A stretch of 64,000 bases of DNA from Micavibrio sp964400125 (GTDB lineage: Bacteria > Pseudomonadota > Alphaproteobacteria > Micavibrionales > Micavibrionaceae): the NCBI GenBank assembly GCA_964400125.1, contig CAYNSR010000004.1:1-64000 (forward strand). The letters are read 5' to 3'. Made by a program: the position numbers and the translations under genes. Positions 25,558 to 34,072 of the stretch are shown piece by piece. How positions within the stretch are numbered: position 1 is the stretch's first letter; the number at the start of each line of letters is the position of its first letter. The notes under the pieces were generated by a model. The model was not told where the DNA came from and did no database searches. It saw only the letters and a list, made by a program, of their open reading frames with translations.

Positions 25558-26288
25558 CTTTTGATCGCGCCCAACTCGACGCCGACCGCCTGAAAACCGC
25601 GAAGACGCTGGAACAGGACAACGAGGTGCAAAAACTCGCCATTGATCTGATTACGAAATCGGATCGCCATTTTCATGCCTATCAATGGAACTGGCTGGGC
25701 CTGCCCATCATCCAGATGACAGAAGACGTCATGGCGGCGCAGGAACTGATCTGGGCGGTGAAGCCGGATGTGATCGTCGAAACCGGGATTGCCTGGGGCG
25801 GGAGCATGGTTTTATACGCATCGATGTTGGAACTGATCGGCAAGGGTGAGGTGATTGGTGTTGATGTCGTCTTGCCGCAGGACAATATCGACAAAATCAT
25901 GGCCTACCCGTTTTCAAAACGTATCTCCATGATTGAAGGATCGTCGATCGACGGGAATATCGTCGATCAGGTCAGGGAAAAAATAAAGCCCGGCCAGACG
26001 GTGATGCTGATGCTGGACAGCAATCACACACACGATCATGTCCTTGACGAATTGAAACTGTATTCGCCGCTGGTCACGAAGGGGTCTTATATTATTGTGT
26101 CCGACACGATTGTAGAGGATATCCCGCCGCAGGATCACCGCCCGCGTCCGTGGGGACCAGGGGACAACCCGAAGACGGCGGTGAATGAATTCCTGAAAAC
26201 AACCGACCGTTTCGAGCTGGACCCTTACTATAACGCCAAGGTTTTGATGACCTTCGACAAGGGCGGCTATTTGCGGTGCTTGAAATAG
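25554..26288 (+). CDS. Cephalosporin hydroxylase-like (CmcI family) protein
   Basis: About 244 residues. Seen: KPDVIVETGIAWGGSMVLYAS, GEVIGVDVVLP, and VMLMLDSNHTHDHVLDELKLY, the CmcI pattern. Despite the family name, the fold is a SAM-dependent methyltransferase with acidic and His metal ligands. Many relatives sit in LPS or rhamnose-polymer clusters and probably O-methylate sugars, as is likely here. ATG 25554 has AGGAG upstream and overlaps the GT2 stop. Confidence 0.85.
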   Translation: MTFDRAQLDADRLKTAKTLEQDNEVQKLAIDLITKSDRHFHAYQWNWLGLPIIQMTEDVMAAQELIWAVKPDVIVETGIAWGGSMVLYASMLELIGKGEVIGVDVVLPQDNIDKIMAYPFSKRISMIEGSSIDGNIVDQVREKIKPGQTVMLMLDSNHTHDHVLDELKLYSPLVTKGSYIIVSDTIVEDIPPQDHRPRPWGPGDNPKTAVNEFLKTTDRFELDPYYNAKVLMTFDKGGYLRCLK

Positions 26289-27062
26289 ATGTCGGTTTCC
26301 AAGCAGGAAAAAAGTATCTGGTCAGGTGTATACGATCAATTTAATCAGGTCCCGAAGGGCTCCGCGATTTTTGATTCATCCCTATGGACCGAAAAACAGC
26401 GAGTGCGGGCATTGACGGCGCTGGAGCATATGCAGTCCGGCTATGCTATTCCTGAAGGCGCAAAGTCTCGTGACTATCCATTGCCAGCTTTTTTGGCAGC
26501 GCTTTTACCAGTCAGAAAAAAAATATCTGTCCTCGATTATGGTGGAGCGATGGGGCAGACTTATCTGGATATTCTCGGGAAGATCCCCGGCGCAGCGGAC
26601 AGTATGTCTTATTTTATTCTTGAGACGCAAAGCGTTGTTGATGCGATTCCTGATAAAATTCGTGCCTTACCGGGCCTGACTTTTTTGACCGGGATAGACG
26701 AAATAGAAAGTCCAATAGATATTGTTCATTGTGGAAGTGTTCTTCAATACATTGAAGACTGGCAATCGTTTTTTATGAAAATTATTGAAGGGCTGTCTCC
26801 TGATACCTTTGTTCTTTCCGACCTGCTTGTTGGGGCCATTCCCAGCTTTGTTACGGCGCAGCAGTATTATGATAGGGTAACACCTGTCAAATGCATCAAT
26901 ATTGAGGAGTTTTATCAATTTTGGTCGCAGACTTCCTATGCCCTAACTTTTCGCACCCATTATTATCCACTGGCAGGGGAAGATTATTTTCCAACCCATG
27001 ATTTACCGCCAACACACCGGATTAAAACGGCCAGTCACCTGATTTTTTCCAAAAAAATCTAA
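26289..27062 (+). CDS. Putative methyltransferase, TIGR04325 (LIC12133) family
   Basis: 257 residues. The N-terminal IWSGVYDQFNQVP, mid ISVLDYGGAMGQTYLD (degenerate SAM loop), VHCGSVLQYIEDW and the C-terminal HLIFSKKI are the family's pattern. Members occur in O-antigen clusters; activity is unproven. It begins at the base after the hydroxylase-like stop. Base composition drops here (26701-26760 is about 30% G+C), unlike its neighbours, which suggests later acquisition. Confidence 0.82.
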   Translation: MSVSKQEKSIWSGVYDQFNQVPKGSAIFDSSLWTEKQRVRALTALEHMQSGYAIPEGAKSRDYPLPAFLAALLPVRKKISVLDYGGAMGQTYLDILGKIPGAADSMSYFILETQSVVDAIPDKIRALPGLTFLTGIDEIESPIDIVHCGSVLQYIEDWQSFFMKIIEGLSPDTFVLSDLLVGAIPSFVTAQQYYDRVTPVKCINIEEFYQFWSQTSYALTFRTHYYPLAGEDYFPTHDLPPTHRIKTASHLIFSKKI

Positions 27063-27130
27063 CGATATTGTGCTGTCCTGTCTTTTTGTATAAGACAGAA
27101 AATCATCATCTAACCGTTTGGGGAGTTTTT

Positions 27131-27898
27131 ATGAGCAGCCTTGTTGATCAAAAACGCGAATTCTGGAATGACCGTTCCAAACTTGGAGATAATGCAGGCA
27201 GCAATGATTTTATGCTGAAGAGGGTGGAGACAGATTACATTCTTCGCAACCTTCCGCGTCAAGGGCGAGTTTTGGACATTGGATGTGGAAACGGCGACAC
27301 CTTGATAGAGGCTCACGAAAAACTGGGCGTGACAGGTATTGGTCTTGATTTCTCACCTGAAATGGTGGCGCTTGCACAAAGCAGAGCAAAGAAATACTCT
27401 CAAGATTTGTCCTTTTCTTTTGCTGATGTGCGTCAACTTCCTGATGATATAGGCCAGTTTGATGCTGTATATGTGCAGCGCTCGTTGATAAATCTGAACT
27501 CTTATGAAGAACAGAGAGCAGCATTTGAAGGAATCATGAATCTGGTCAATCCAGGCGGAATCTTTGTCATGGTAGAATGCACCATAGATGGTCAGAACAA
27601 AACAAATGCCTTGCGGACGATATTGGGTATCGAGAAAATGGAGATACCTTGGCATAATTTATTTTTCCACATTTCTGATATTGAATCGTGGCAGAGTCCT
27701 GCGCGACGGATTGAGAGATTTGACCATATTTCCAGCACTTACCACTTCTTGAGCCGTGTTATCTATGCAGCTTTGGGTGAGGCCGATGGAGGTGAATTGA
27801 AATATGACTCCGAAATCAACAAGCTTGCTATTTCTTTACCCCAGAATATCGGGGAGTTTGGCCCCGTAAAGGGTTGGGTGTGGCGTAAGGCTTCATAG
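27131..27898 (+). CDS. Class I SAM-dependent methyltransferase
   Basis: About 255 residues. SAM loop VLDIGCGNGDTLIEAH near residue 45, then GLDFSPEMVALA, DVRQLPDDIGQFDAVYVQRSL and PGGIFVMVE: a complete Methyltransf_11/25-type domain. ATG 27131 has GGGGAG six bases upstream. The gene is A+T-rich like the preceding one. Its 3' flank holds a palindromic element (27960-28050). The target is presumably a sugar or peptide of the glycan, by context only. Confidence 0.85.
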   Translation: MSSLVDQKREFWNDRSKLGDNAGSNDFMLKRVETDYILRNLPRQGRVLDIGCGNGDTLIEAHEKLGVTGIGLDFSPEMVALAQSRAKKYSQDLSFSFADVRQLPDDIGQFDAVYVQRSLINLNSYEEQRAAFEGIMNLVNPGGIFVMVECTIDGQNKTNALRTILGIEKMEIPWHNLFFHISDIESWQSPARRIERFDHISSTYHFLSRVIYAALGEADGGELKYDSEINKLAISLPQNIGEFGPVKGWVWRKAS

Positions 27899-27959
27899 TA
27901 GGTGAGTCTATTTCAAGGGCGATCAAGCTGTATCAAAAAGCTTGGAAAGTAGAACATGG

Positions 27960-28050
27960 ACCGCAGAGATCGCAGAAACTTTTAACATGAAGTCTACGAA
28001 TAAATATTCTTGTACTTTGTATTGAATATTTTTCTTTGCGGCTCTGCGGT
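27960..28050. repeat. Nested inverted-repeat element (REP/MITE-like)
   Basis: ACCGCAGAG (27960-27968) pairs with CTCTGCGGT (28042-28050); the match extends imperfectly inward (CGCA and GAAA blocks). Inside it AAATATTC (28002-28009) pairs with GAATATTT (28024-28031). The whole 91-bp A+T-rich unit would fold as one long interrupted hairpin. It lies in the 218-bp gap between a methyltransferase and an aminotransferase gene, at the edge of the A+T-rich segment. CCGCAGAG-type intergenic repeats are common in Proteobacteria. Confidence 0.5.
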
Positions 28051-28116
28051 TAAGAATATTTTGAATTCAATTGGATGGTTTTGAAAAACACACCAAGAAC
28101 CGCAAGAGGAGTTACC

Positions 28117-29250
28117 ATGTCCGCATTACCCCAATCCGATGAAATTCATATGGCTGGTCCTTGGGTGAGCGAGGAGGATATTGCCGTTGTCACCGATATG
28201 TTGCGCAATGGCTGGTACGGCAAGGAGGCCTATAAGTATGTTGAGGCATTCGAGCATGATTTTGCGACGTGGCACGGGCGTAAATATGCGCTGATGACGC
28301 CGAATTGCACGACATCCATCCATCTGTTGCTCGCCGGGCTGGGGATTGCGGACGGGGATGAGGTGATTGCGCCGGATTGTACATGGATCGCCTCGGTCGC
28401 GCCGGTCGTTTACCAGCGCGGCAAGATTGTTTTTGCCGATATCGATCCGGTGACATGGTGTATCGATCCGGAATCGGTCAGGGCGCGTATTACGCCGAAG
28501 ACAAGGGCCGTCATTGCCGTCAATTTATTTGGCAATATGGCGGAGATGGATACGCTGCAAAAAATTTGCGACGACGCGGGGATATATCTGATCGAGGATG
28601 CAGCCGAATCTCTCGGCTCCACCTATCAGGGAATTCGCGCCGGGAAATTCGGCATTGGTTCCGTTTTCAGTTTCCACCGCACAAAGACCATCACCACGGG
28701 GGAGGGCGGTATTGTCCTGATTGATGATGATGCCGTTTACGAACGCTGCAAATTCATCCGCGATCATGGCCGCGCACCGGGGACGTATTACAATACGGAA
28801 GTGACCTTTAAATACATGCCGTCCAATCTGGCGGCTTCGCTGGCCTATGCGCAATTCAAGCGCGTGGACGAACTGGTCGAGCGCAAACGCTGGATCTGGA
28901 AAACGTTCCGGCATTATCTGAAAGATGTTCCGGATATTCAGTTGAACCCGGAACCAAGCAATGTGTTCAATGGCGTCTGGTGCCCCGCTCTGGTGTTTGG
29001 AAAATCTCACGGTATGGCAAAGCAGGATGCAATGGATAAACTCTCCGCTCTCGGTCTTCCTGTGCGCCCGTTCTTTTATCCGCTGACATCCTTGCCTGCT
29101 TTCCCCGAATATGCGGCTGACGGGGAGCGCAACGCGCCCGTGGCCTATGATGTTTCAGGGCGCGGGATTAACCTGCCTTGCGCCTTTACTCTGACGGAAG
29201 AGCAGATTTCGTGTTATTCCGATGGTATCAAGACGATTTTGGGGCTGTGA
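28117..29250 (+). CDS. DegT/DnrJ/EryC1/StrS aminotransferase (perosamine synthetase-like)
   Basis: About 377 residues, PLP-dependent. Seen: MAGPWVSEEDIAVV, TPNCTTSIHLLLAGLGI, VIAPDCTWIASVAPV, LIEDAAESLGS and FSFHRTKTITTGEGG with the catalytic Lys. The TTGEGG pattern is that of GDP-perosamine synthetase-like 4-aminotransferases, so it probably acts on C4 of a keto-deoxysugar, distinct from the QdtB-like enzyme upstream. ATG 28117 has AGAGGAG upstream. The start of the FdtA-like gene overlaps its TGA (TGATG). Confidence 0.86.
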   Translation: MSALPQSDEIHMAGPWVSEEDIAVVTDMLRNGWYGKEAYKYVEAFEHDFATWHGRKYALMTPNCTTSIHLLLAGLGIADGDEVIAPDCTWIASVAPVVYQRGKIVFADIDPVTWCIDPESVRARITPKTRAVIAVNLFGNMAEMDTLQKICDDAGIYLIEDAAESLGSTYQGIRAGKFGIGSVFSFHRTKTITTGEGGIVLIDDDAVYERCKFIRDHGRAPGTYYNTEVTFKYMPSNLAASLAYAQFKRVDELVERKRWIWKTFRHYLKDVPDIQLNPEPSNVFNGVWCPALVFGKSHGMAKQDAMDKLSALGLPVRPFFYPLTSLPAFPEYAADGERNAPVAYDVSGRGINLPCAFTLTEEQISCYSDGIKTILGL

Positions 29251-29657
29251 TGCGCGCAGGGCTTGATGATGTGCGTTGTATCGATTTTCCCCAAAGGTTG
29301 ACGCCCGGTGCGGTGCTGTCGATTTACGAGCACCCGGCGGAGGTCCCCTTTCCGATTGCGCGTGTCTTTGTCACCACCGCGACGGAGGCCATCGACCGCG
29401 GTGCCCATGCGCATCGTGAATGCCAGCAATTGCTGATCTGTGTGCATGGCCGGGTCTGCGTGACGGTCGATGACGGAGCAAAGAAAATCATGGTCGATCT
29501 GGATGCTCCGGGTCGGGGGATGCTGCTTCCGGCAGGGTTGTGGGCCTCGCAAGCCTATGATGCAGGCGCGGTTTTGATGGTTCTGGCCAGCCACGGCTAC
29601 GACGAGACTGATTATATTCGTGACTATGACAATTATCTGGCGTTTCGGCAGCTTTAA
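29250..29657 (+). CDS. FdtA/QdtA-like dTDP-sugar 3,4-ketoisomerase (cupin)
   Basis: About 135 residues, single cupin. Seen: DRGAHAHRECQQLLICVHGRV with two His of the active site, VTVDDG, and LLPAGLWASQ. It matches the FdtA/QdtA/WxcM family that turns dTDP-4-keto-6-deoxyglucose into the 3-keto isomer. The latter is the substrate for a QdtB/FdtB aminotransferase such as the one at 23487. Translationally coupled to the upstream aminotransferase. Related cupins with other activities exist, but the rfbA/rfbB neighbours favour this role. Confidence 0.85.
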   Translation: MRAGLDDVRCIDFPQRLTPGAVLSIYEHPAEVPFPIARVFVTTATEAIDRGAHAHRECQQLLICVHGRVCVTVDDGAKKIMVDLDAPGRGMLLPAGLWASQAYDAGAVLMVLASHGYDETDYIRDYDNYLAFRQL

Positions 29658-29723
29658 GCCCTTCAAAATTTTGCAAAAGGCCATTAGGATCGGGGCGAAA
29701 TCAACGATCTGTGGCTGTGCATT

Positions 29724-30662
29724 ATGAAAATTATTCTCACGGGCGGGTTGGGCCATATCGGCTCGGCGTTTTTACACCGGATGCCCGCTCTTCTGCCCGG
29801 GGCGGAGGTGGTCATTATCGACAATCTTTCGACCCAGCGTTATTGCAGCCTGTTCGATCTTCCGGTGGATTTGAAGCACAGTTTTGTTGAAGGCAACGTG
29901 CAGGAGCTCGACCTTGACCGCTATCTGGACGGGGCCGGAGCCGTCATTCATCTGGGTGCGACGACAGACGCAGCCGGAACGGCGGGGAACCCCGACCTGA
30001 TTTTTGAAAACAACTTGCCCGCAACGACCGCGCTGGCGCAGGCTTGCATAAAAAACAACGTCCCTCTCTTCTTCCCGTCATCGACCAGTGTTTACGGTGT
30101 ACAGGAAGGCCTGGTGGATGAAGAATGCAATCATTTGCAACCACAAAGCCCCTATGCGGAATGCAAGATTCAGGAAGAAGCCTTGATACGCAGATTTGGC
30201 GATGATGGGTTGCGATACTGCCTGACGCGATTCGGCACGATTTTTGGAACATCAATCGGCATGAGGTTCCACACGGCGGTCAATAAATTCTGCTGGCAGG
30301 CGGCCATGGGACAGCCGATCACCGTATGGCGCACGGCAATGGATCAGAAACGTCCCTATCTCGGCATCGGCGACGCCTGCCGTTTTCTGGGTTTTATGCT
30401 GAACGAAAGGATTTTCGACAATCAGCTTTATAACATCGTCACACAGAATTATACGGTGCGCGATGTCGTCGATACGATTTGTGAATTCGTGCCGGACCTG
30501 ACTGTTACGCTGGTCGACAATAAAATTATGAACCAGTTATCCTACGAAGTGTCCGGAGAAAAGATAAAAGCCAGAGGTTTTACGCCGCAGGACGATTTGC
30601 GCACGGCCATCGGCGAGACTATTGCCTTGCTGCGCCCCGAACTCGAAAAGAAGAGGGCCTGA
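29724..30662 (+). CDS. NAD-dependent sugar epimerase/dehydratase (extended SDR)
   Basis: 312 residues. Rossmann loop TGGLGHIGSAF, then VIHLGATTDAAG, PSSTSVYG and the catalytic SPYAECK (Y-x3-K). The substrate cannot be read directly: C4 epimerase, C4 reductase or UDP-sugar dehydratase are all possible. In this cluster, which lacks rfbD, a C4-ketoreductase or epimerase finishing a dTDP-deoxysugar is reasonable. It ends 3 bp before rfbB. Confidence 0.82.
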   Translation: MKIILTGGLGHIGSAFLHRMPALLPGAEVVIIDNLSTQRYCSLFDLPVDLKHSFVEGNVQELDLDRYLDGAGAVIHLGATTDAAGTAGNPDLIFENNLPATTALAQACIKNNVPLFFPSSTSVYGVQEGLVDEECNHLQPQSPYAECKIQEEALIRRFGDDGLRYCLTRFGTIFGTSIGMRFHTAVNKFCWQAAMGQPITVWRTAMDQKRPYLGIGDACRFLGFMLNERIFDNQLYNIVTQNYTVRDVVDTICEFVPDLTVTLVDNKIMNQLSYEVSGEKIKARGFTPQDDLRTAIGETIALLRPELEKKRA

Positions 30663-30665
30663 TCG

Positions 30666-31712
30666 ATGCGTGTTCTGGTCACGGGCGGCGCAGGGTTTAT
30701 CGGGTCGCACATGGTGCGTCGTCTGCTGGACGAGGGATGCGACGTTTTGAATGTCGACAAGCTAACCTATGCCGGGTCGCTCGACAATCTGGGAGAATAC
30801 CGCCACCACCCCCGACACCGGTTTGAAAAGGCCGATATTTGTGACGACCGGGCGATTCGCGCCTTCTTCGCCGATTTCACGCCGGAGGCCGTGTTGCACA
30901 TGGCGGCGGAAAGCCATGTTGATCGTTCCATCGATGGGCCGCAAGTGTTCATTGAAACAAATGTGGTTGGCTCTCACACCTTGGTTCGGGCCGCATATGA
31001 TTACTGGCTGGGTCTGGAGAGCGCGGATCGGGAGCGCTTTCGTTTTGTCCATCTTTCCACTGATGAGGTGTTTGGGGCGCTGGGGGAAGACGGATTTTTC
31101 GACGAGACGACGCCCTATCAGCCCAATTCGCCGTATGCGGCATCAAAGGCATCATCCGATATGCTGGTTCGCAGCTATTGGAAAACCTATCGCTTTCCCG
31201 CAATCATCGTGAATTCTTCCAATAATTATGGACCAAATCAATATCCCGAAAAGCTGATTCCGCTGATGATCCTCAGCGCGCTTGAGGAAAAGCCTCTGCC
31301 GGTTTATGGCGAAGGCAAGCAGGTGCGTGACTGGCTTTTTGTCGGGGATCATGTCGATGCCCTCTGGGCTGTCTTGACCAGAGCGGTGCCGGGGGAGAGC
31401 TATTGCGTTGGCGGCGGGAATGAAATTCGCAATCTCCAGCTTGTAAAGCGCATCTGCGACATTCTTGACATCCGGCAGCCGCGACGCGGCGAGGAATCTT
31501 ATGCGGCGTTGATTTCTTTCGTCAGGGATCGTCCTGGTCATGATTTTCGCTACGCGACAGAAATCTCAAAAATACGGAATGATCTCGGTTGGGTTCCAGC
31601 AACATCTTTTGATGACGGGTTGATGGAAACGATTTCCTGGTATTTGCAGGAGCAGGATCGCCTGATGATGCTTCCGGCACGGGTGCGTCAGGGCAAGGCA
31701 GGTGCGTCATGA
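30666..31712 (+). CDS. rfbB: dTDP-glucose 4,6-dehydratase
   Basis: 348 residues, the standard RmlB length. Seen: VTGGAGFIGSHMVRRLL, HMAAESHVDRSIDGP, STDEVFGALGEDGFF (catalytic Asp-Glu), SPYAASKASSD (Y-x3-K), NNYGPNQYPEKLIPL and YGEGKQVRDWLFV. It makes dTDP-4-keto-6-deoxyglucose, the branch point for rhamnose and amino-deoxysugars. Its stop overlaps the start of rfbA. Confidence 0.97.
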   Translation: MRVLVTGGAGFIGSHMVRRLLDEGCDVLNVDKLTYAGSLDNLGEYRHHPRHRFEKADICDDRAIRAFFADFTPEAVLHMAAESHVDRSIDGPQVFIETNVVGSHTLVRAAYDYWLGLESADRERFRFVHLSTDEVFGALGEDGFFDETTPYQPNSPYAASKASSDMLVRSYWKTYRFPAIIVNSSNNYGPNQYPEKLIPLMILSALEEKPLPVYGEGKQVRDWLFVGDHVDALWAVLTRAVPGESYCVGGGNEIRNLQLVKRICDILDIRQPRRGEESYAALISFVRDRPGHDFRYATEISKIRNDLGWVPATSFDDGLMETISWYLQEQDRLMMLPARVRQGKAGAS

Positions 31713-32587
31713 CATCATGTACCAAGGGTATTATTCTCGCCGGAGGAACGGGCAGCCGCCTTTATCCTTTGACGCGGGCGGTCAACAAGCAATTATTGCC
31801 AGTCTACGACAAGCCAACAATTTATTATCCTCTGACATCGTTGATGCTGGCGGGGATTCGCGATGTGTTGATTATCAGTACGCCCGTTGACGTTCCGGCG
31901 ATCGAACGCCTCTTGGGGGATGGGTCGCAGTTTGGCTTGTCGATCCGCTATAAAATACAGGAGCAGCCAAAGGGATTGCCGGAGGCGTTCGTTCTGGGCG
32001 AGGAGTTCATGGGCGGTGAATCCGTCGCGATGATTCTCGGCGACAATTTATTTTACGGGCAGGGTTTTTCCAGCCTTTTGCTGGAATGCGCAGTAGACAC
32101 AGATCATGCGCATGTTTTTCTTTACAACGTCAAGGACCCGTCGCGTTACGGTGTTGCAAAACTTGATGACGATAAAAAGTTGACGGATGTTATAGAAAAA
32201 CCGAAAACATTCGTGTCTCCATGGGCGGTAACGGGGCTGTATTTTTTTCCACCCGATGTATCGCAGCAGGCCAGAAATTTAAAACCCTCCGCACGCGGCG
32301 AACTGGAAATAACTGATCTGATCCGCCATTACATTGCATCCGGAAACGTGATGACTCATAAGCTTGGGCGCGGTAATGTCTGGTTTGATGTGGGGACGCC
32401 TGATTTCCTTTTGCAGGGTTCGATCTTTGTCGAGGTTTTGCAAAACCGCCAGAATGTATTGATTGCCAGCCCTGAGGAAATTGCGTGGCGGATGGGGTTG
32501 CTGTCATTGGATCATTATCAAAGGCTGATTGCGGCACTCCCGAACTGTGCCTATCGGGAAGCCTTGGAGGCGACGCTGGTGCTATGA
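31709..32587 (+). CDS. rfbA: Glucose-1-phosphate thymidylyltransferase
   Basis: 292 residues. Seen: GIILAGGTGSRLYPLT (nucleotide loop), KQLLPVYDKPTIYYPL, LGDNLFYGQGF (Mg-binding Asp), WFDVGTPDFLL and the C-terminal EEIAWRMGLL. It makes dTDP-glucose from glucose 1-phosphate and dTTP, the first step of the pathway continued by rfbB. 4-bp overlaps on both sides place it in the rfbB-rfbA-rfbC operon. Confidence 0.97.
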   Translation: MTSCTKGIILAGGTGSRLYPLTRAVNKQLLPVYDKPTIYYPLTSLMLAGIRDVLIISTPVDVPAIERLLGDGSQFGLSIRYKIQEQPKGLPEAFVLGEEFMGGESVAMILGDNLFYGQGFSSLLLECAVDTDHAHVFLYNVKDPSRYGVAKLDDDKKLTDVIEKPKTFVSPWAVTGLYFFPPDVSQQARNLKPSARGELEITDLIRHYIASGNVMTHKLGRGNVWFDVGTPDFLLQGSIFVEVLQNRQNVLIASPEEIAWRMGLLSLDHYQRLIAALPNCAYREALEATLVL

Positions 32588-33129
32588 GCCGTATGGAGAT
32601 CGTTGAAACCCCGATTGAAGGGCTGTTGTTATTCAAGCCTCGTGTGTTTTCGGATGCGCGCGGTTATTTCTATGAATCGTGGCGGCTGCAGGATTATCGG
32701 GATGCTGGGGTTGAGGGAGGCTTCCTCCAGGATAATTGTTCCTATTCGGGCAGGCATGTTTTGCGTGGATTGCATATCCAGCGGGCGCAGGCGCAAATCC
32801 TGTGGCCTGTGTATGGCCATGTCTATCAGGTTCTTCTTGACGTTAGGCCGTGCTCGAAGACCTATGGCCAGCATTTTGGCATTGAACTGCGTCATACCGA
32901 GCCTACGCAGGTCTACATGCCAGCGGGTTTTGCGGGCGGGTTTTGCGTTCTGAGTGATTTTGCCTGCATGAATTATAAATGTACACAGTATTATTCGCCT
33001 TCCGATGAAGGCGGTGTTTTATGGAGCGATCCGGATCTGGCAATTCAATGGCCGTTGAGCGACCCCTTTGTCAGTGATCGCGACCGGATTTTTCCGCAGT
33101 TGAAGGCGCTCGATCACCGCGTGATTTAA
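32584..33129 (+). CDS. rfbC: dTDP-4-dehydrorhamnose 3,5-epimerase family protein
   Basis: About 181 residues, RmlC fold. Seen: RVFSDARGYFYESW, VLRGLHIQRAQAQ with the catalytic His, GHVYQVLLDVRP, MPAGFAGGFCVLSD and YKCTQYYSPSDEGGVLWSDPDLAIQWP. ATG 32584 overlaps the rfbA stop. No rfbD (dTDP-rhamnose reductase) follows, so rhamnose is not completed from this cluster alone. It may act as a C3 or C3/C5 epimerase on an amino or methyl-branched sugar. Confidence 0.92.
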   Translation: MSRMEIVETPIEGLLLFKPRVFSDARGYFYESWRLQDYRDAGVEGGFLQDNCSYSGRHVLRGLHIQRAQAQILWPVYGHVYQVLLDVRPCSKTYGQHFGIELRHTEPTQVYMPAGFAGGFCVLSDFACMNYKCTQYYSPSDEGGVLWSDPDLAIQWPLSDPFVSDRDRIFPQLKALDHRVI

Positions 33130-33246
33130 CTCCGCCCCTCGAATAGGTTTTCATCAAGGAAAAGGCGTCGCGGGGTTCTTTGGCCGGGTATTCTTGCCAT
33201 AAGAGTTCCGTCTGGCCGGGGAAAACGGTTTCCTCTTTTTGAAGAC

Positions 33247-33260
33247 TTGACTATCATCAA
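33247..33260 (+). promoter_or_regulatory. FNR-type box upstream of the cbb3 oxidase cluster
   Basis: TTGAC-TATC-ATCAA, centred about 70 bp before the start at 33323. A TAAAAT at 33278-33283 is well placed as a -10 element for a class II FNR-dependent promoter. Oxygen control of cco/fix operons by FNR or FixK is established in Alphaproteobacteria. The rest of the 193-bp gap 33130-33322 shows no gene; a GCCAGC...GCTGGC inverted repeat lies in the leader. Confidence 0.75.
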
Positions 33261-33322
33261 GGCAGAAAATGGCCCCGTAAAATATTTTCGGGGCGGCCAG
33301 CTGGCATGCATGCTGGCGGAAA

Positions 33323-34063
33323 ATGATGGTTGCGTATTCCATGTCCGATTTATGCCTTCATAGCGGTCTTCTGACCGAAACAGGACTGGCGGCGAGTCTG
33401 TTTACCGCAGGTCTTGTCGGGGGCTTTACCCATTGTGCCGGGATGTGCGGCCCTTTTGTTCTGGCGCAGGCCACGCAGCGCGATGCAGGGCCGGGGATTT
33501 TGGGGAAGCTGCGCGCTGCGGCCCTCATTCCCTATCATCTGGGCCGGGGCACGACCTATGTCGCCATGGCGGTTTTGTTTAGCGGGATACTCAGTCTGGT
33601 GTTACTGGAGGCCCCTGTCAGGGCCGTTTTTTCCGCGCTTGCTCTGGCAATGGCTGGATTGATCTTCCTGACCAGTGCTATTCCGGCGCTGGCGGCGGTG
33701 TTCCCGTGGCTGGCCGGGCTGCGCCTGCCTCTGCCAGTCGGGGTTTTCGACCGCCTTTCCCGCCCGTTTCTGAATAGCCCGTCTGTCTGGCACAGATATG
33801 TTTTAGGGGTTTTGCTTGGGTTCATGCCGTGCGGTATGGTGGTGGCGGCGATTCTGGCGGCAGCGACGGCGGGGACGCCTTTGAAGGCAGCCATGGTGAT
33901 GGGCGCTTTTGTCGCCGGAACGATCCCGGCACTTTTCCTGACGGCGGCCGGGGGGCAGGCGCTCAAGGCTCTGTGTCCGGCTCTGGTGCCGCGCCTGTCT
34001 GCCGTTCTGATTGTACTGAGTGGTCTGTCCCTGTTCTATTTTGCCGGAACCCTGATTTTATAA
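33323..34063 (+). CDS. TauE/SafE (UreH-type) membrane protein, cco-linked
   Basis: 246 residues with about six hydrophobic helices. The segment GGFTHCAGMCGPFVLAQ near residue 33 has the HC-x2-MCG metal-like motif seen in DsbD/CcdA-related and copper-associated members; LGFMPCGMVVAAI begins the second half, giving an internal pseudo-repeat with a second Cys. Members near cbb3 genes are thought to help copper handling or cytochrome assembly; the family name (sulfite exporter) should not be taken literally. It opens the cco operon, 9 bp before ccoN. Confidence 0.82.
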   Translation: MMVAYSMSDLCLHSGLLTETGLAASLFTAGLVGGFTHCAGMCGPFVLAQATQRDAGPGILGKLRAAALIPYHLGRGTTYVAMAVLFSGILSLVLLEAPVRAVFSALALAMAGLIFLTSAIPALAAVFPWLAGLRLPLPVGVFDRLSRPFLNSPSVWHRYVLGVLLGFMPCGMVVAAILAAATAGTPLKAAMVMGAFVAGTIPALFLTAAGGQALKALCPALVPRLSAVLIVLSGLSLFYFAGTLIL

Positions 34064-34072
34064 GAGGAAAAC

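Noticed and set aside
27899..28116. A small gene or tRNA in the gap
   Set aside because: No open frame with a ribosome site and no cloverleaf pattern; the gap is explained by the nested inverted repeat and A+T-rich spacer.
30666..33129. A complete dTDP-L-rhamnose operon
   Set aside because: rfbB, rfbA and rfbC are present but there is no rfbD in the window, so only a partial pathway can be claimed.
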